DNA of 64,000 bases from Mesorhizobium qingshengii (GCF_027563465.1 NZ_JAPFQA010000006.1:248001-312000); one strand, 5' to 3'. Shown: positions 28,691 to 37,448, counted from the first letter of the stretch. The notes: generated from the sequence alone by a model not told the origin. A program made the numbers and translations.

Positions 28691-30595
28691 ATGGCCGTGC
28701 TGCAGACCGAGGCCAACTCAGGCTCCGATATTTCCGCAGCGCGCCTGGCAGGGCGCATCGCTGCCACCGGCGGCTTTGAGCAAGCGCTTGCCGCCGGCCT
28801 GTTCTCGACACCTCACCGGATCACGTTGAGCGAGGCACTCGTGCTCGGCCTTCTCAAGCAGGGGGTGAGCAAATATTTTGCTATCTTCGGCCACGGTTCG
28901 ACCGCGCTTGCCGAGACCTTGCGCGTCTATGAAATCCATGGACTTGTCAGCGTCTGGCAATGCCGCAACGAGGTCGAGATGGCGCATGCCGCCACCGTGC
29001 TTCGGTGGGCCTATGGCGAACCCTCGGCCGTCGTGACCTCCATCGGGCCCGGCGCATTACAGGCCATGGCCGGGTCGCTCGCTGCCGCCTCGAATGGGAT
29101 TGGCGTCTATCACCTCTATGGTGACGAGACGACACATGGCGAAGGCTACAATATGCAGCAGGTGCCGAAACAGGAGCAGATGCTCTACGGCCGGATCACC
29201 GCGCTGATGGGACGCTCCTATGTGCTGCATACGCCCGACGCGTTGCGCGACGCCTTGCGCCGCGGCGCGGCGACCGTGTTCCATGATTTCAAGGCTGGCC
29301 CGTTCTACCTGCTGCTGCCGATCAACACGCAGCCGAAGGAAGTCGACATCCGGATAGAGACGCTGCCGGCGGTGACGCCGATCACGCCTTCGGCCCCGGC
29401 CGCAGCGGCCTCGCTCGACCGAGCCGCGGAGCTGATCCGCGCGACCGCACGCATTGTCGTCAAGGCCGGTGGCGGCAGCCGCGGCCATGCCGAAGCTGTG
29501 CGGCGCTTCGCCGAAGCTTCCGGTGCCGCCGTCGTGCTGAGCCCCGGATCAACCGGCGTCGTGCCGGACGATCATCCGCAGAACATGCATGTTGGCGGGT
29601 CGAAGGGTTCGATCAGTGGTAACTGGGCCATGGAGCATGCCGAACTGTTGGTCGTCGTCGGCTCGCGCGGCGTCTGCCAGTCCGATTGCTCTGGAATTGG
29701 CTATCCCCGGGTCACCAATGTCATCAACGTCAATGCCGATCTCGACGACGTTCAGCACTACAACAACACGACAGCGCTGCACGGCGACATCGGCGCCATT
29801 CTCGCAGCGCTTACGGCACGCCTCGACAGTGCAGGGTTGTTGGTGGACCACGCTCGGCAGGCCTGGCTCGCCGATTGCCTGGCCGAAAAGCGGCGGTGGG
29901 GCGCTTTCAAGAGGGTGCGCTACGAAGCGGCCCCGATCATCGACGCAGTCTGGGGACGGCCGGTGTTGACCCAGCCGCGCGCCATCAAAGTGGTCGCCGA
30001 TTTTTGCAAGGCCAATGGCGCGCTCAAGCTGTTCGACGCCGGCGATGTCCAGGCGAACGGTTTTCAGGTCGTCGAGGACGAACGGCCTGAGGACACGATC
30101 ACCGAAAGCGGTGCGTCCTACATGGGCTTTGCAGTCTCGGGATTGCTCGCCGCCGCCGTGGCGGACAAGCCGCGTTACACGGTCGCCTTTACCGGCGACG
30201 GATCGTTCATGATGAACCCGCAGATCCTGGTCGACGGTGTCGAACATGGCCTGCATGCCACGATCGTCCTGTTCGACAATCGTCGGATGGCGGCGATCAC
30301 CTCCCTGCAGCTTGCCCAGTATGGCCGCGAATTCCGCACCAATGACAGCGTTGCGGTCGATTATGTCCGGTTCGCCGGTGCGATTGAAGGCGTGCTGGCG
30401 CTCGACGGCGGCAATTCACCCGACAGCCTGCTGGACGCATTGAGGCGGGCACATGCTTATCGGGGACTGAGCGTGGTGCATGTGCCCGTTTATTTCGGCG
30501 ACGATCCGGTCGCCTCCCTGGGCGCCCATGGTTCCTGGAACGTCGGCAACTGGGTTGCCGACGTCGAAGAAGCCTACCGGGTGGCGACGATATAG
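28691..30595 (+). CDS. IolD-like thiamine-diphosphate-dependent enzyme
   Basis: 634 residues. ThDP-binding GDG at 502-504 (TGDGSFMMN) with the paired Asn about 26 residues on (VLFDN), and the cofactor-activating Glu at 94 (QCRNEVEMAHAAT). IFGHG (65-69), RNE-x-x-MAHAAT and the SIGPGA block resemble IolD (3D-trihydroxycyclohexane-1,2-dione hydrolase) more than acetolactate synthase. An N-terminal extension of about 40 residues precedes homology. The likely reaction is C-C cleavage or decarboxylation of a 2-keto or diketo intermediate. Starts 3 bp after the dehydrogenase gene. Confidence 0.85.
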   Translation: MAVLQTEANSGSDISAARLAGRIAATGGFEQALAAGLFSTPHRITLSEALVLGLLKQGVSKYFAIFGHGSTALAETLRVYEIHGLVSVWQCRNEVEMAHAATVLRWAYGEPSAVVTSIGPGALQAMAGSLAAASNGIGVYHLYGDETTHGEGYNMQQVPKQEQMLYGRITALMGRSYVLHTPDALRDALRRGAATVFHDFKAGPFYLLLPINTQPKEVDIRIETLPAVTPITPSAPAAAASLDRAAELIRATARIVVKAGGGSRGHAEAVRRFAEASGAAVVLSPGSTGVVPDDHPQNMHVGGSKGSISGNWAMEHAELLVVVGSRGVCQSDCSGIGYPRVTNVINVNADLDDVQHYNNTTALHGDIGAILAALTARLDSAGLLVDHARQAWLADCLAEKRRWGAFKRVRYEAAPIIDAVWGRPVLTQPRAIKVVADFCKANGALKLFDAGDVQANGFQVVEDERPEDTITESGASYMGFAVSGLLAAAVADKPRYTVAFTGDGSFMMNPQILVDGVEHGLHATIVLFDNRRMAAITSLQLAQYGREFRTNDSVAVDYVRFAGAIEGVLALDGGNSPDSLLDALRRAHAYRGLSVVHVPVYFGDDPVASLGAHGSWNVGNWVADVEEAYRVATI

Positions 30596-30606
30596 GAACT
30601 TCCCCC

Positions 30607-32061
30607 ATGTACGAGAACTATGGCCTTTTTATCGAGAACCGATGGCGGCCCGCCGGTTCCGGCGAAACCCGCGCGGTCGTCAGCCCCGTCACCGGCGAAC
30701 CGGTCGGTCACGTGCCGAACGCCGCCGCAGGAGACATCGACACGGCGCTGGCGGGCGCAGAGGTTGCTTTCAGCGTCTGGCGCGCCGTTCCGGCCTGGGA
30801 GCGTGGCCGCACTCTCGCCAAGGCGTCATCGCTGATCCGCATGCGCGCCGATGCGATCGCTCGGATGATCAGCACCGAAACGGGAAAACCTCTCGCCGAG
30901 TCGATGGGTGAAATCAACGCCACGGCCGACCAGTTCGAATGGTATGGTGAGGAAGCCAAGCGCATCTATGGCCAGATCATTCCGGGCCGCAACGCCACCG
31001 ACCGCATGTCGGTGACATACCAGCCGGTCGGTGTCTGCCTTTCATTGTCTGCCTGGAATTTTCCTGCTCTGCTCCCGGGCCGAAAGATCGCCGCGGCACT
31101 TGCTGCGGGATGTTCGGTTGTTGCGAGGCCGGCGTCGGAAGCGCCAGGCGCATGCTTTGCCATCGCACAGGCGCTGATGGATGCCGGCCTTCCCTCCGGC
31201 GTCCTGACGATCCTGACTGGCGATCCAGGGCCGATCTCCGAACGGCTGATCGCTTCGCCTGTTGTCCGCAAGGTCTCGCTGACGGGATCCGTCCGGGTTG
31301 GCAAGCATATCCTGTCGCTCTGCGCTGCGGGCATGAAGAAGGTCACGATGGAGCTTGGCGGCCATGCGCCGGTGATCGTCCATGCGGACGCCGATCCGGT
31401 CGCGACGGCGGAACGGGTTGCTGCGGCGAAATTCCGCAACGGCGGGCAGGTGTGCATTTCACCCAGCCGCTTCTACGTGCATGTGAAGATCAAGCGCGAA
31501 TTCGAAGCCGCTTTCAAATCATTTGCCGAGAAACTCGTCATCGGCGACGGACTTTCGGAAGGCGTCACCATGGGGCCGCTCATCCGCCCTAACGCGGTCG
31601 AACAGTCGCTTGGACTTGTCGAGGACGCCGTTAAGCACGGGGCGAAGCTCCTGACCGGCGGGCGCCGGCCAAGCCAGTTCAACAAGGGCAACTTCCTGGA
31701 GCCGACGGTACTGACGGACGTGCCCGACGAGGCGCGGATCATGCAGGAGGAACCGTTTGCGCCGGTCGCTCCGATTGCCGGGTTCTCCCGGCTCGAAGAC
31801 GTGATCTGTCGCGCCAACAGCGTGCCTTTCGGCCTCGCTTCCTATGTCTTTACGCATGATGATGCGCTCGCGGCGCTCACGGCAGAGGGCATCGATGCAG
31901 GCATGGTTGGCGTGAACGAAACCATGCTGGCAACCGCGGAGGCGCCGTTCGGCGGCATCAAGGAGAGCGGCTTCGGCCGGGAAGGCGGCTCGCTCGGAAT
32001 CATGGACTATCTCGAGCCGAAATATATCCGGCACCGGCTGGCAGTGAGGGGTGCCGTCTGA
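30607..32061 (+). CDS. NAD(P)-dependent aldehyde dehydrogenase
   Basis: 484 residues. Catalytic Cys283 (NGGQVCISPSRF), general base Glu249 (TMELGGHAP) and Asn151 (SAWNFPALLPGRK) are present. The usually conserved Lys of the VxKPxE cofactor motif is Arg174 (VVARPASEAP), an unusual change that could alter NAD versus NADP use. Resembles succinate-/2-oxoglutarate-semialdehyde dehydrogenases. It likely oxidises the aldehyde released by the upstream ThDP enzyme. Stop and next start overlap as TGATG. Confidence 0.9.
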   Translation: MYENYGLFIENRWRPAGSGETRAVVSPVTGEPVGHVPNAAAGDIDTALAGAEVAFSVWRAVPAWERGRTLAKASSLIRMRADAIARMISTETGKPLAESMGEINATADQFEWYGEEAKRIYGQIIPGRNATDRMSVTYQPVGVCLSLSAWNFPALLPGRKIAAALAAGCSVVARPASEAPGACFAIAQALMDAGLPSGVLTILTGDPGPISERLIASPVVRKVSLTGSVRVGKHILSLCAAGMKKVTMELGGHAPVIVHADADPVATAERVAAAKFRNGGQVCISPSRFYVHVKIKREFEAAFKSFAEKLVIGDGLSEGVTMGPLIRPNAVEQSLGLVEDAVKHGAKLLTGGRRPSQFNKGNFLEPTVLTDVPDEARIMQEEPFAPVAPIAGFSRLEDVICRANSVPFGLASYVFTHDDALAALTAEGIDAGMVGVNETMLATAEAPFGGIKESGFGREGGSLGIMDYLEPKYIRHRLAVRGAV

Positions 32062-33794
32062 TGGTCGACAGGCATGAAGGCCTTACCGGCGGCCTCACCA
32101 ACTACGGCGACCGGGAATTTGCCCGCTATCTGCGCCGTTCCTTCGCGAAATCGATGGGCTACACCGACGCGTCGCTCGACAAGCCGATTGTCGGCATCTG
32201 CTATACGGAAAGCGGCTTCAACAACTGCCACCGCCATTTTCCCGAGCTCCTGGAGGCGGTGAAACGGGGCGTGCTCGCTGCCGGCGCCCTGCCGGTGCCG
32301 TTTCCAGTGATTTCACTCGGCGAAGTTTTCCTCAGTCCGACCAGCATGCAGTTTCGCAATCTAATGGCCATGGATGTCGAGGAAATGATCCGCGCCCAGC
32401 CGATGGATTCGGTCATCCTGATGGGAGGTTGCGACAAGACCGTGCCGGCGCTGCTGATGGGCGCGGCCTCGGCCGGCAAGCCTGCGGTTCTTCTGGTGGC
32501 AGGTCCGATGATGACTGGGCGGCACAAAGGTGAAAGGCTGGGTGCCTGCACAGATTGCCGCCGCTTCTGGGGGCAGTATCGTGGTGGCACCATCGATGAG
32601 GCCGAGATCAACCAGGTCGAGGGACGTCTCGCCGTGACGGCCGGCACCTGCGCTGTGATGGGAACAGCCAGCACCATGGCGCTGATCGGCGAAACGCTCG
32701 GCATGTGCTTGCCAGATACGGCGGCCATCCCAGCCGTGCATGCCGATCGGCTGCGGGCTGCTGAGGAGACCGGCGCGCTTGCCGCGCGGCTCGTCGGCTC
32801 GAATCAGACGCCGGACAAGATCGTAACCGCGGCTTCCGTGGAAAACGCGATGCGGGTGCTGCTGGCGGTGTCAGGTTCGACAAACGCGCTGATTCATCTG
32901 ACCGCAATAGCCGGCCGGTTGGGGATCGATGTCGATCTCGACCATTTCAACAGGCTCTCCGACGAGACGCCGGTCGTGGTCAACCTCAAGCCCGTCGGGC
33001 AAGGTTACATGGAAGACTTCCACACGGCGGGCGGGCTCGAGGGCGTGTTGCGCGCGATTGCACCACTGCTTGATCTCAATGCGGTCGACATTACCGGGCA
33101 ATCGATGGCGGAGCGGCTGGCGAAGCCGTTGTCCGACCCGATCGACCGGACCTATATCCGTTCCGCCGAGGATCCCATTGAGCGGGCGGGCGGACTTATC
33201 GCGCTCAATGGATCACTGGCGCCGGGTGGTGCCGTGCTGAAACGTGCCGCAGCAACGCCTGGACTGCTCGAACACGAGGGCCGCGCAGTTGTGTTCTCAT
33301 CGCTGGATGATCTCGCGGCCAGGATCGACGATCCCGATCTCGATGTGAACGCCGACGACATACTGGTCCTGCAGAACGCCGGCCCGAAAAGCCCTTCCGG
33401 GATGCCGGAAGCCGGCTATCTGCCGATTCCGAAAAAGCTCGCACGGCAGGGTGTCAAGGACATGGTGCGAATCTCGGACGCGAGAATGAGCGGCACCGCC
33501 TTCGGCACGATCGTGCTGCATGTCACGCCGGAGGCAGCTTTGGGCGGTCCTCTCGCGCTTGTATGCAACGGCGATCGTATCCGGCTCTCGGCCAGGGACA
33601 AACGGATCGATCTGCTTGTCGACGAAGCCGAACTCGCTCGGCGCAAGGTCGAATTCCGACCGGACGCGGATGTCCCGGCGCGGGGTTACCAGGCGCTCTA
33701 CCGCCGCTCGGTGCTGCCTGCCACGCTCGGATGCGATTTCGACTTTCTGCGCGCCGCAAGCTCGACGGGGGCAGAAGGAGAACCTAGCCTGTAA
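32061..33794 (+). CDS. IlvD/Edd family sugar-acid dehydratase (arabinonate dehydratase type)
   Basis: 577 residues. Cluster cysteines C56 (GFNNCHRH), C124 (MGGCDKT) and C197 (TAGTCAVMG) and catalytic Ser477 (ARMSGTAFG) correspond, with a constant offset of 3, to C59, C127, C200 and S480 of Rhizobium leguminosarum L-arabinonate dehydratase as I recall that numbering. Such [2Fe-2S] enzymes convert aldonic acids to 2-keto-3-deoxy acids. Last gene of the islet operon, translationally coupled to the ALDH; ends 55 bp before the tRNA. Confidence 0.9.
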   Translation: MVDRHEGLTGGLTNYGDREFARYLRRSFAKSMGYTDASLDKPIVGICYTESGFNNCHRHFPELLEAVKRGVLAAGALPVPFPVISLGEVFLSPTSMQFRNLMAMDVEEMIRAQPMDSVILMGGCDKTVPALLMGAASAGKPAVLLVAGPMMTGRHKGERLGACTDCRRFWGQYRGGTIDEAEINQVEGRLAVTAGTCAVMGTASTMALIGETLGMCLPDTAAIPAVHADRLRAAEETGALAARLVGSNQTPDKIVTAASVENAMRVLLAVSGSTNALIHLTAIAGRLGIDVDLDHFNRLSDETPVVVNLKPVGQGYMEDFHTAGGLEGVLRAIAPLLDLNAVDITGQSMAERLAKPLSDPIDRTYIRSAEDPIERAGGLIALNGSLAPGGAVLKRAAATPGLLEHEGRAVVFSSLDDLAARIDDPDLDVNADDILVLQNAGPKSPSGMPEAGYLPIPKKLARQGVKDMVRISDARMSGTAFGTIVLHVTPEAALGGPLALVCNGDRIRLSARDKRIDLLVDEAELARRKVEFRPDADVPARGYQALYRRSVLPATLGCDFDFLRAASSTGAEGEPSL

Positions 33795-33848
33795 AACCGG
33801 CTCTCGGCCAAAGGTGCCGGATCAACATCGATCCCTTGTAGGATAAGC

Positions 33849-33922
33849 TGGAGCGGGTAGCGGGAATCGAACCCGCGCGTTCAGCTTGGGAAGCTGACAG
33901 GCTACCATTACATCATACCCGC
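33849..33922 (-). tRNA. tRNA-Gly (anticodon CCC)
   Basis: The minus strand folds as a full tRNA: acceptor GCGGGTA/TACCCGC, short D arm (GATGTAATGGTAGCC), anticodon stem TCAGC/GCTGA with loop TTCCCAA giving anticodon CCC, T arm GCGGG-TTCGATT-CCCGC, discriminator T and encoded CCA. Reads GGG glycine codons. Its 3' end forms the right boundary of the putative islet. Confidence 0.96.
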
Positions 33923-33994
33923 GTGAGCCCTCGTTATCATGACGGCATGCCTTGGGGCAATCGCCAAAGCGGCATTCGCGCTGGCGCTGCGGGA

Positions 33995-35485
33995 TCAGGC
34001 CCCGGGCAGGTAGATCACCGCATAATCGTCCGAATAGGCGCGCTTCCAGCCCAGTTCGTCGAAGAAGGGAATGCGGCTGTCGCCGGCCGACAGCAGCGCC
34101 CAGCCTATGGCGTATTTCTTCAGCTGGGCCTCCAGCAGCGGCTTGCCGTCGCTGTGCCCCATCTCGTCATCGGTCTTCGTGAAGCCGCCCAGGAACAACT
34201 GGTCCGTCCGTCCGTCGATGTAGGTCTTGATCCCGTGGAAAATCAGCGTGCCGCCGAAATTGTAGGAATTCAGCACGTTGCCGGACAGATGATGGTTTTC
34301 GGCGAATGCCAGCGCGCCGCTGGCCGACGTCTTCTGGCTCGGCGCGACCTGATACACGCTGCCAAGCACCAGGGCCGCACCGACCAGCAGGACGGTTGCC
34401 GCGCCGCAGATCGGGTAGAACCGCCTGGCGAAGAATTCTTCCAGCCCGTCGCGCTTTTCCGCCAGCCATGCGGTCGCTGAAAGCGAGGGGTATTGCCGCG
34501 CCACCTCGACCGCGATCACGAGCGGAACCAGCAGGAAGAACAGATACACGAAGCGCATGTGGCCGAGGAACATATGCAGGGTGAAGATGATGAACAGGGC
34601 CTTGGGCCAGCCAATCCGCAACCGCGATACCAAAAGCCCGAAAAGCGCCACCAGCATCGCGACTTCCTGAAAAGGCTGTTCCTGAGCATTGAAGGGCCGC
34701 CACTCGAGGATCAGTGGCACGGCCTCATTGCCATAGGCGACGGTGAGCGTGGCCAGGATCGATTTCACGCCATAGGGATGCAACAGGCTGACCAGTGGGC
34801 AGAGCAGGCCGAACGCGACCCATTTCGCCAGGAGGACGGGTTTCGACAGGCCGATGCGCGCCAGCAGATCGAGACCGGCAAAGGCGGCGATGACGAAGCC
34901 CAAGGTGAAGGTGGCGTGTAGGTTCGCCCACAGCACGACAAGCACAAGCAGCCACCAGGGCGGGGTTTTCTCTTCTTGCGCCGCACGAAACAGCATCGCC
35001 GTCCAGATGACGATGATCGGCAAGGTGAAGACGTGGGGGCGCGCCGTATAGATCGGGTCGATCAGGAAGGCCACGACGAACGCCAGCGCTATCGCCAATA
35101 TAGGCTTCAGCCAGGCGCTGAGAAACCATCCCATCAGGAAGACCGTCAGGCCGACCGTGGCGATGATCAGCGTGACCACCCCGTTCCAGCCTCCCGCCCG
35201 GTAGGCAAGCGCCAGCAGGACCTGCCCAAGCCATTCCTTGGCGATCCATGGCTGGCCGGCAAAAGTGTGGGAGTAGGGGTCAGCCGTCGGAAACGTCCGG
35301 TTTGCCAGGAAATCCAGTCCGACCTTCACTTGCCACCAATTGTCGGGATCCTGCAGGAGGGCGCTGGCAAAGGCAGCCAGTACCGCCGCTATGACGCAGG
35401 CAACCAACAGGCAGAATATCAACCTGGCCCGCTGTGCGTCCTCGAGCGACGGCGTTGCCGGCACGATTGCTTCCGCCTGGCTCAT
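33995..35485 (-). CDS. Polytopic membrane protein, probable GT-C-like glycosyltransferase
   Basis: 496 residues, about 10-12 membrane spans. The first extracytoplasmic loop has acidic and aromatic residues typical of GT-C enzymes (QDPDNWWQVKVGLDFL, then FPTADPYSHTFAG and WIAKEWLG), followed by alternating spans and a soluble C-terminal part (LNSYNFGGTLIFHGIKTYID). ATG 35485 overlaps the gtrA-like stop as ATGA. As the last gene of a gtrB/gtrA-type operon it is the best candidate for the enzyme using the flipped polyprenyl-phosphate sugar. No direct substrate evidence. Confidence 0.7.
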   Translation of the reverse strand: MSQAEAIVPATPSLEDAQRARLIFCLLVACVIAAVLAAFASALLQDPDNWWQVKVGLDFLANRTFPTADPYSHTFAGQPWIAKEWLGQVLLALAYRAGGWNGVVTLIIATVGLTVFLMGWFLSAWLKPILAIALAFVVAFLIDPIYTARPHVFTLPIIVIWTAMLFRAAQEEKTPPWWLLVLVVLWANLHATFTLGFVIAAFAGLDLLARIGLSKPVLLAKWVAFGLLCPLVSLLHPYGVKSILATLTVAYGNEAVPLILEWRPFNAQEQPFQEVAMLVALFGLLVSRLRIGWPKALFIIFTLHMFLGHMRFVYLFFLLVPLVIAVEVARQYPSLSATAWLAEKRDGLEEFFARRFYPICGAATVLLVGAALVLGSVYQVAPSQKTSASGALAFAENHHLSGNVLNSYNFGGTLIFHGIKTYIDGRTDQLFLGGFTKTDDEMGHSDGKPLLEAQLKKYAIGWALLSAGDSRIPFFDELGWKRAYSDDYAVIYLPGA

Positions 35486-35748
35486 ATGGCGGCTCCAGGC
35501 CATTTCGCGTTCACTGCGGTCGAGGACTCGGGATCATTTCCCGCCAGATGGACAAACGGGTTTTCGATGAAGGTCCCTTGGCGGTTGAGGAAGAAGCCGG
35601 GGACAAGGCCAGCAGCATTGGAAACGATGTCGCCAAGGCCCGGCGCGAGTCCGGCCAGGATGACCGCGTATCCCAGCGCCGTGTTCAACAACCCGACGGC
35701 GCCAGATCGCAGCATCCTCGGATCGTCAAACGGCAGGCTTGACCGCAT
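35482..35748 (-). CDS. GtrA-like protein, single half-repeat (about 88 residues)
   Basis: The sequence SGAVGLLNTALGYAVIL then NAAGLVPGFFLNRQGTF is one GtrA unit: two membrane spans closing with the N-x-x-x-x-F end. Canonical GtrA (120-140 residues) contains two such units; here the protein stops 28 residues after the first. It overlaps both neighbours (methyltransferase end, and ATGA with the next gene), so it is translated in an operon and is not an isolated remnant. Role: candidate flippase for the lipid-linked sugar, possibly as a dimer. Confidence 0.65.
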   Translation of the reverse strand: MRSSLPFDDPRMLRSGAVGLLNTALGYAVILAGLAPGLGDIVSNAAGLVPGFFLNRQGTFIENPFVHLAGNDPESSTAVNAKWPGAAI

Positions 35749-36427
35749 GCGCAAAATACTGGGCTCCGACAGGAATCTTGGTGAGGAAGCGCTCGAACGG
35801 CCTCAGCCTGGCAAGCAGCCGGGGAAAGAAAATCCGGTAGATGATGCGGGTGTTGGAAAGGCCCGCTGCGGCCATCCGCTTGCGCATCTCGCGGGAGTCG
35901 ATCAAGACCGCGTTCTCGTCGAAAGCGCAATTTCTCACCGCGTGGGTGGTCAGCGGGTTCCACGGATTGTGTTCGAAAAGAAAGAAGCTGCCGCCATCGG
36001 CCAGCACTCTGCCGATCTCCGCGAGCAATCCAATCTGCAGGTCCTCGGGAATATGATGGAAGACGCAAGCCGCGAAGGCCAGGTCGAAGCTGCCGTCGGC
36101 AAACGGAATTGTCTTGCCGTCGAAATGCGTGAACGAGGCCTGGCCGGGAAAGCGCTTGCGGGCGATGTCGAGCGATTCCCGCGAAGGATCGAGCAAGACG
36201 ATCTCGCTGTCTGGAAACGCCTTGCGCATATGGCCGAGCGAATTGCCGACGCCAGCGCCGAAGTCGAGTATCCGTCGCGGTTTCACACCGGCCCGCCGCA
36301 GCGTCGCGGCAACGTCGTCGATCTTGTACTTGGCGAAGAAGTCTGGCGTTTCGCCGCTCAGCCTTATGCTCGCGGCATGCTGTTCCTGATACTCGCGCGC
36401 AAACTGGTCGAACTCCGCCTCAAGCAC
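35726..36427 (-). CDS. SAM-dependent methyltransferase (class I)
   Basis: 233 residues from GTG 36427, with AGAGGG upstream and 8-bp overlap with the glycosyltransferase gene. Motif I is ILDFGAGVGNSLGHM, followed by acidic motif II (IVLLDPSRESLDIA) and FDLAFAACVFHHIPE. Substrate is unknown; position between gtrB-like and gtrA-like genes suggests methylation of a lipid-linked sugar or glycan. The frame is open further upstream but those residues are not methyltransferase-like. Confidence 0.85.
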   Translation of the reverse strand: MLEAEFDQFAREYQEQHAASIRLSGETPDFFAKYKIDDVAATLRRAGVKPRRILDFGAGVGNSLGHMRKAFPDSEIVLLDPSRESLDIARKRFPGQASFTHFDGKTIPFADGSFDLAFAACVFHHIPEDLQIGLLAEIGRVLADGGSFFLFEHNPWNPLTTHAVRNCAFDENAVLIDSREMRKRMAAAGLSNTRIIYRIFFPRLLARLRPFERFLTKIPVGAQYFAHAVKPAV

Positions 36428-37448
36428 GCGCGGCCCTCTTTGCCATCTCCTGCAGGCGATGGACTGGCAAGTCGTTGTCCTCGGCTGCCTGGCCGCGCGA
36501 AACAATCTCGTTGACGAAGTAGAGCGGCCGCCGCTTTGTCTCCATGTACATGCGCCCGAGATACTCGCCGAAGATGCCAAGCACCATGAGCTGGACGCTG
36601 CCGAGGATCAGCATGATCGCGGCAAGGCTCGTCCAGCCGGGCAACACGTTTCCGGCGGTCCATTCGAACAGGGTGTAGCCGAGCACGACCAGCCCCAGAA
36701 GTCCGAACATCATGCCGAGCAGCGAGGCGAACCGCAGCGGTGCGATGGAGAAGCTGGTCATCGCGTCGATCGCCAGGAGAACCATCTTCTTCAGCGGATA
36801 GTGGGTGGTGCCGGCAAAGCGCCGGTGTCTTTCATAGGGAAAGGCCACCTGTTTCAGCCCGATCCAGCTCACCATGCCGCGAATGAACCTGTAGCGTTCA
36901 GGCATTGCGTTGAGATGGTCCAAAGCGCGGCGGCTCATCAGCCGGAAATCGCCGGAATTCGGCGCTATGTCGACGTCGACCATTCGCCCCAGCAAGCGAT
37001 AGAACATCGAGGCCGAGGCCAGCTTGAACCAGCTCTCACCGTCGCGCGTCAGCCGTTGGCCGTAAACGACATCGAAGCCTTCATTCATCTTCGCCATCAT
37101 CGCGCCGAGCAGTTCCGGCGGATCCTGCAGGTCGGCATCGAGAATGAGAATGCGCTGGCCGCGGCAGAATTCGAGCCCCGCGCTCAACGCGATCTGGTGG
37201 CCGTAGTTGCGGGCAAGGTCGATGGCGACGACATGGTCGTCCTTTTCGGCCAGCTGGAAAATGGCTTCGCGCGTGCCGTCGGTCGCGCCATCGATGACCA
37301 GCACGACCTCGTAGGAAGGGCCGTGTTCCAGGCATGCGGCCGTCACCCGCCGATGAAGTTCGGCTACCCCATCCAGTTCATTGTAGCACGGGACGACCAC
37401 CGACAACATGACGGCGCGTCGCGTGGTGATGTTCTGCGTTTCCACCAA
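36420..37448 (-). CDS. Polyprenyl-phosphate glycosyltransferase (GtrB/ArnC/DPM-like, GT2)
   Basis: 342 residues: GT-A domain (LSVVVPCYNELDGV, ILILDADLQDPPE with the DAD metal motif, MSRRALDHLN, FIRGMVSWIGLKQV) and two C-terminal membrane spans ending GEYLGRMYMETKRRP, the hallmark of GtrB-type enzymes that move a sugar from a nucleotide to undecaprenyl phosphate. First gene of the four-gene operon running to 33995. Confidence 0.92.
   Translation of the reverse strand: MVETQNITTRRAVMLSVVVPCYNELDGVAELHRRVTAACLEHGPSYEVVLVIDGATDGTREAIFQLAEKDDHVVAIDLARNYGHQIALSAGLEFCRGQRILILDADLQDPPELLGAMMAKMNEGFDVVYGQRLTRDGESWFKLASASMFYRLLGRMVDVDIAPNSGDFRLMSRRALDHLNAMPERYRFIRGMVSWIGLKQVAFPYERHRRFAGTTHYPLKKMVLLAIDAMTSFSIAPLRFASLLGMMFGLLGLVVLGYTLFEWTAGNVLPGWTSLAAIMLILGSVQLMVLGIFGEYLGRMYMETKRRPLYFVNEIVSRGQAAEDNDLPVHRLQEMAKRAARA

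Larger units (their letters stand above)
22347..33922. mobile_element. Putative 11.5-kb integrase-free genomic islet in tRNA-Gly
   Basis: Bounded by the tRNA 3' fragment at the left and the intact tRNA-Gly at the right, with the 3' end of the intact tRNA facing into the element, exactly the geometry made by site-specific integration into a tRNA 3' end. The interior contains only one complete functional module: ABC transporter, IclR regulator, four catabolic enzymes. No integrase, excisionase, transposase or plasmid gene is visible, so mobility was in trans, or the integrase was lost. Inference from structure; no comparative data. Confidence 0.6.

Noticed and set aside
28691..30595. Calling this gene iolD
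   Set aside because: The family resemblance is good but no other iol gene is linked and an N-terminal extension is present; the substrate may differ.
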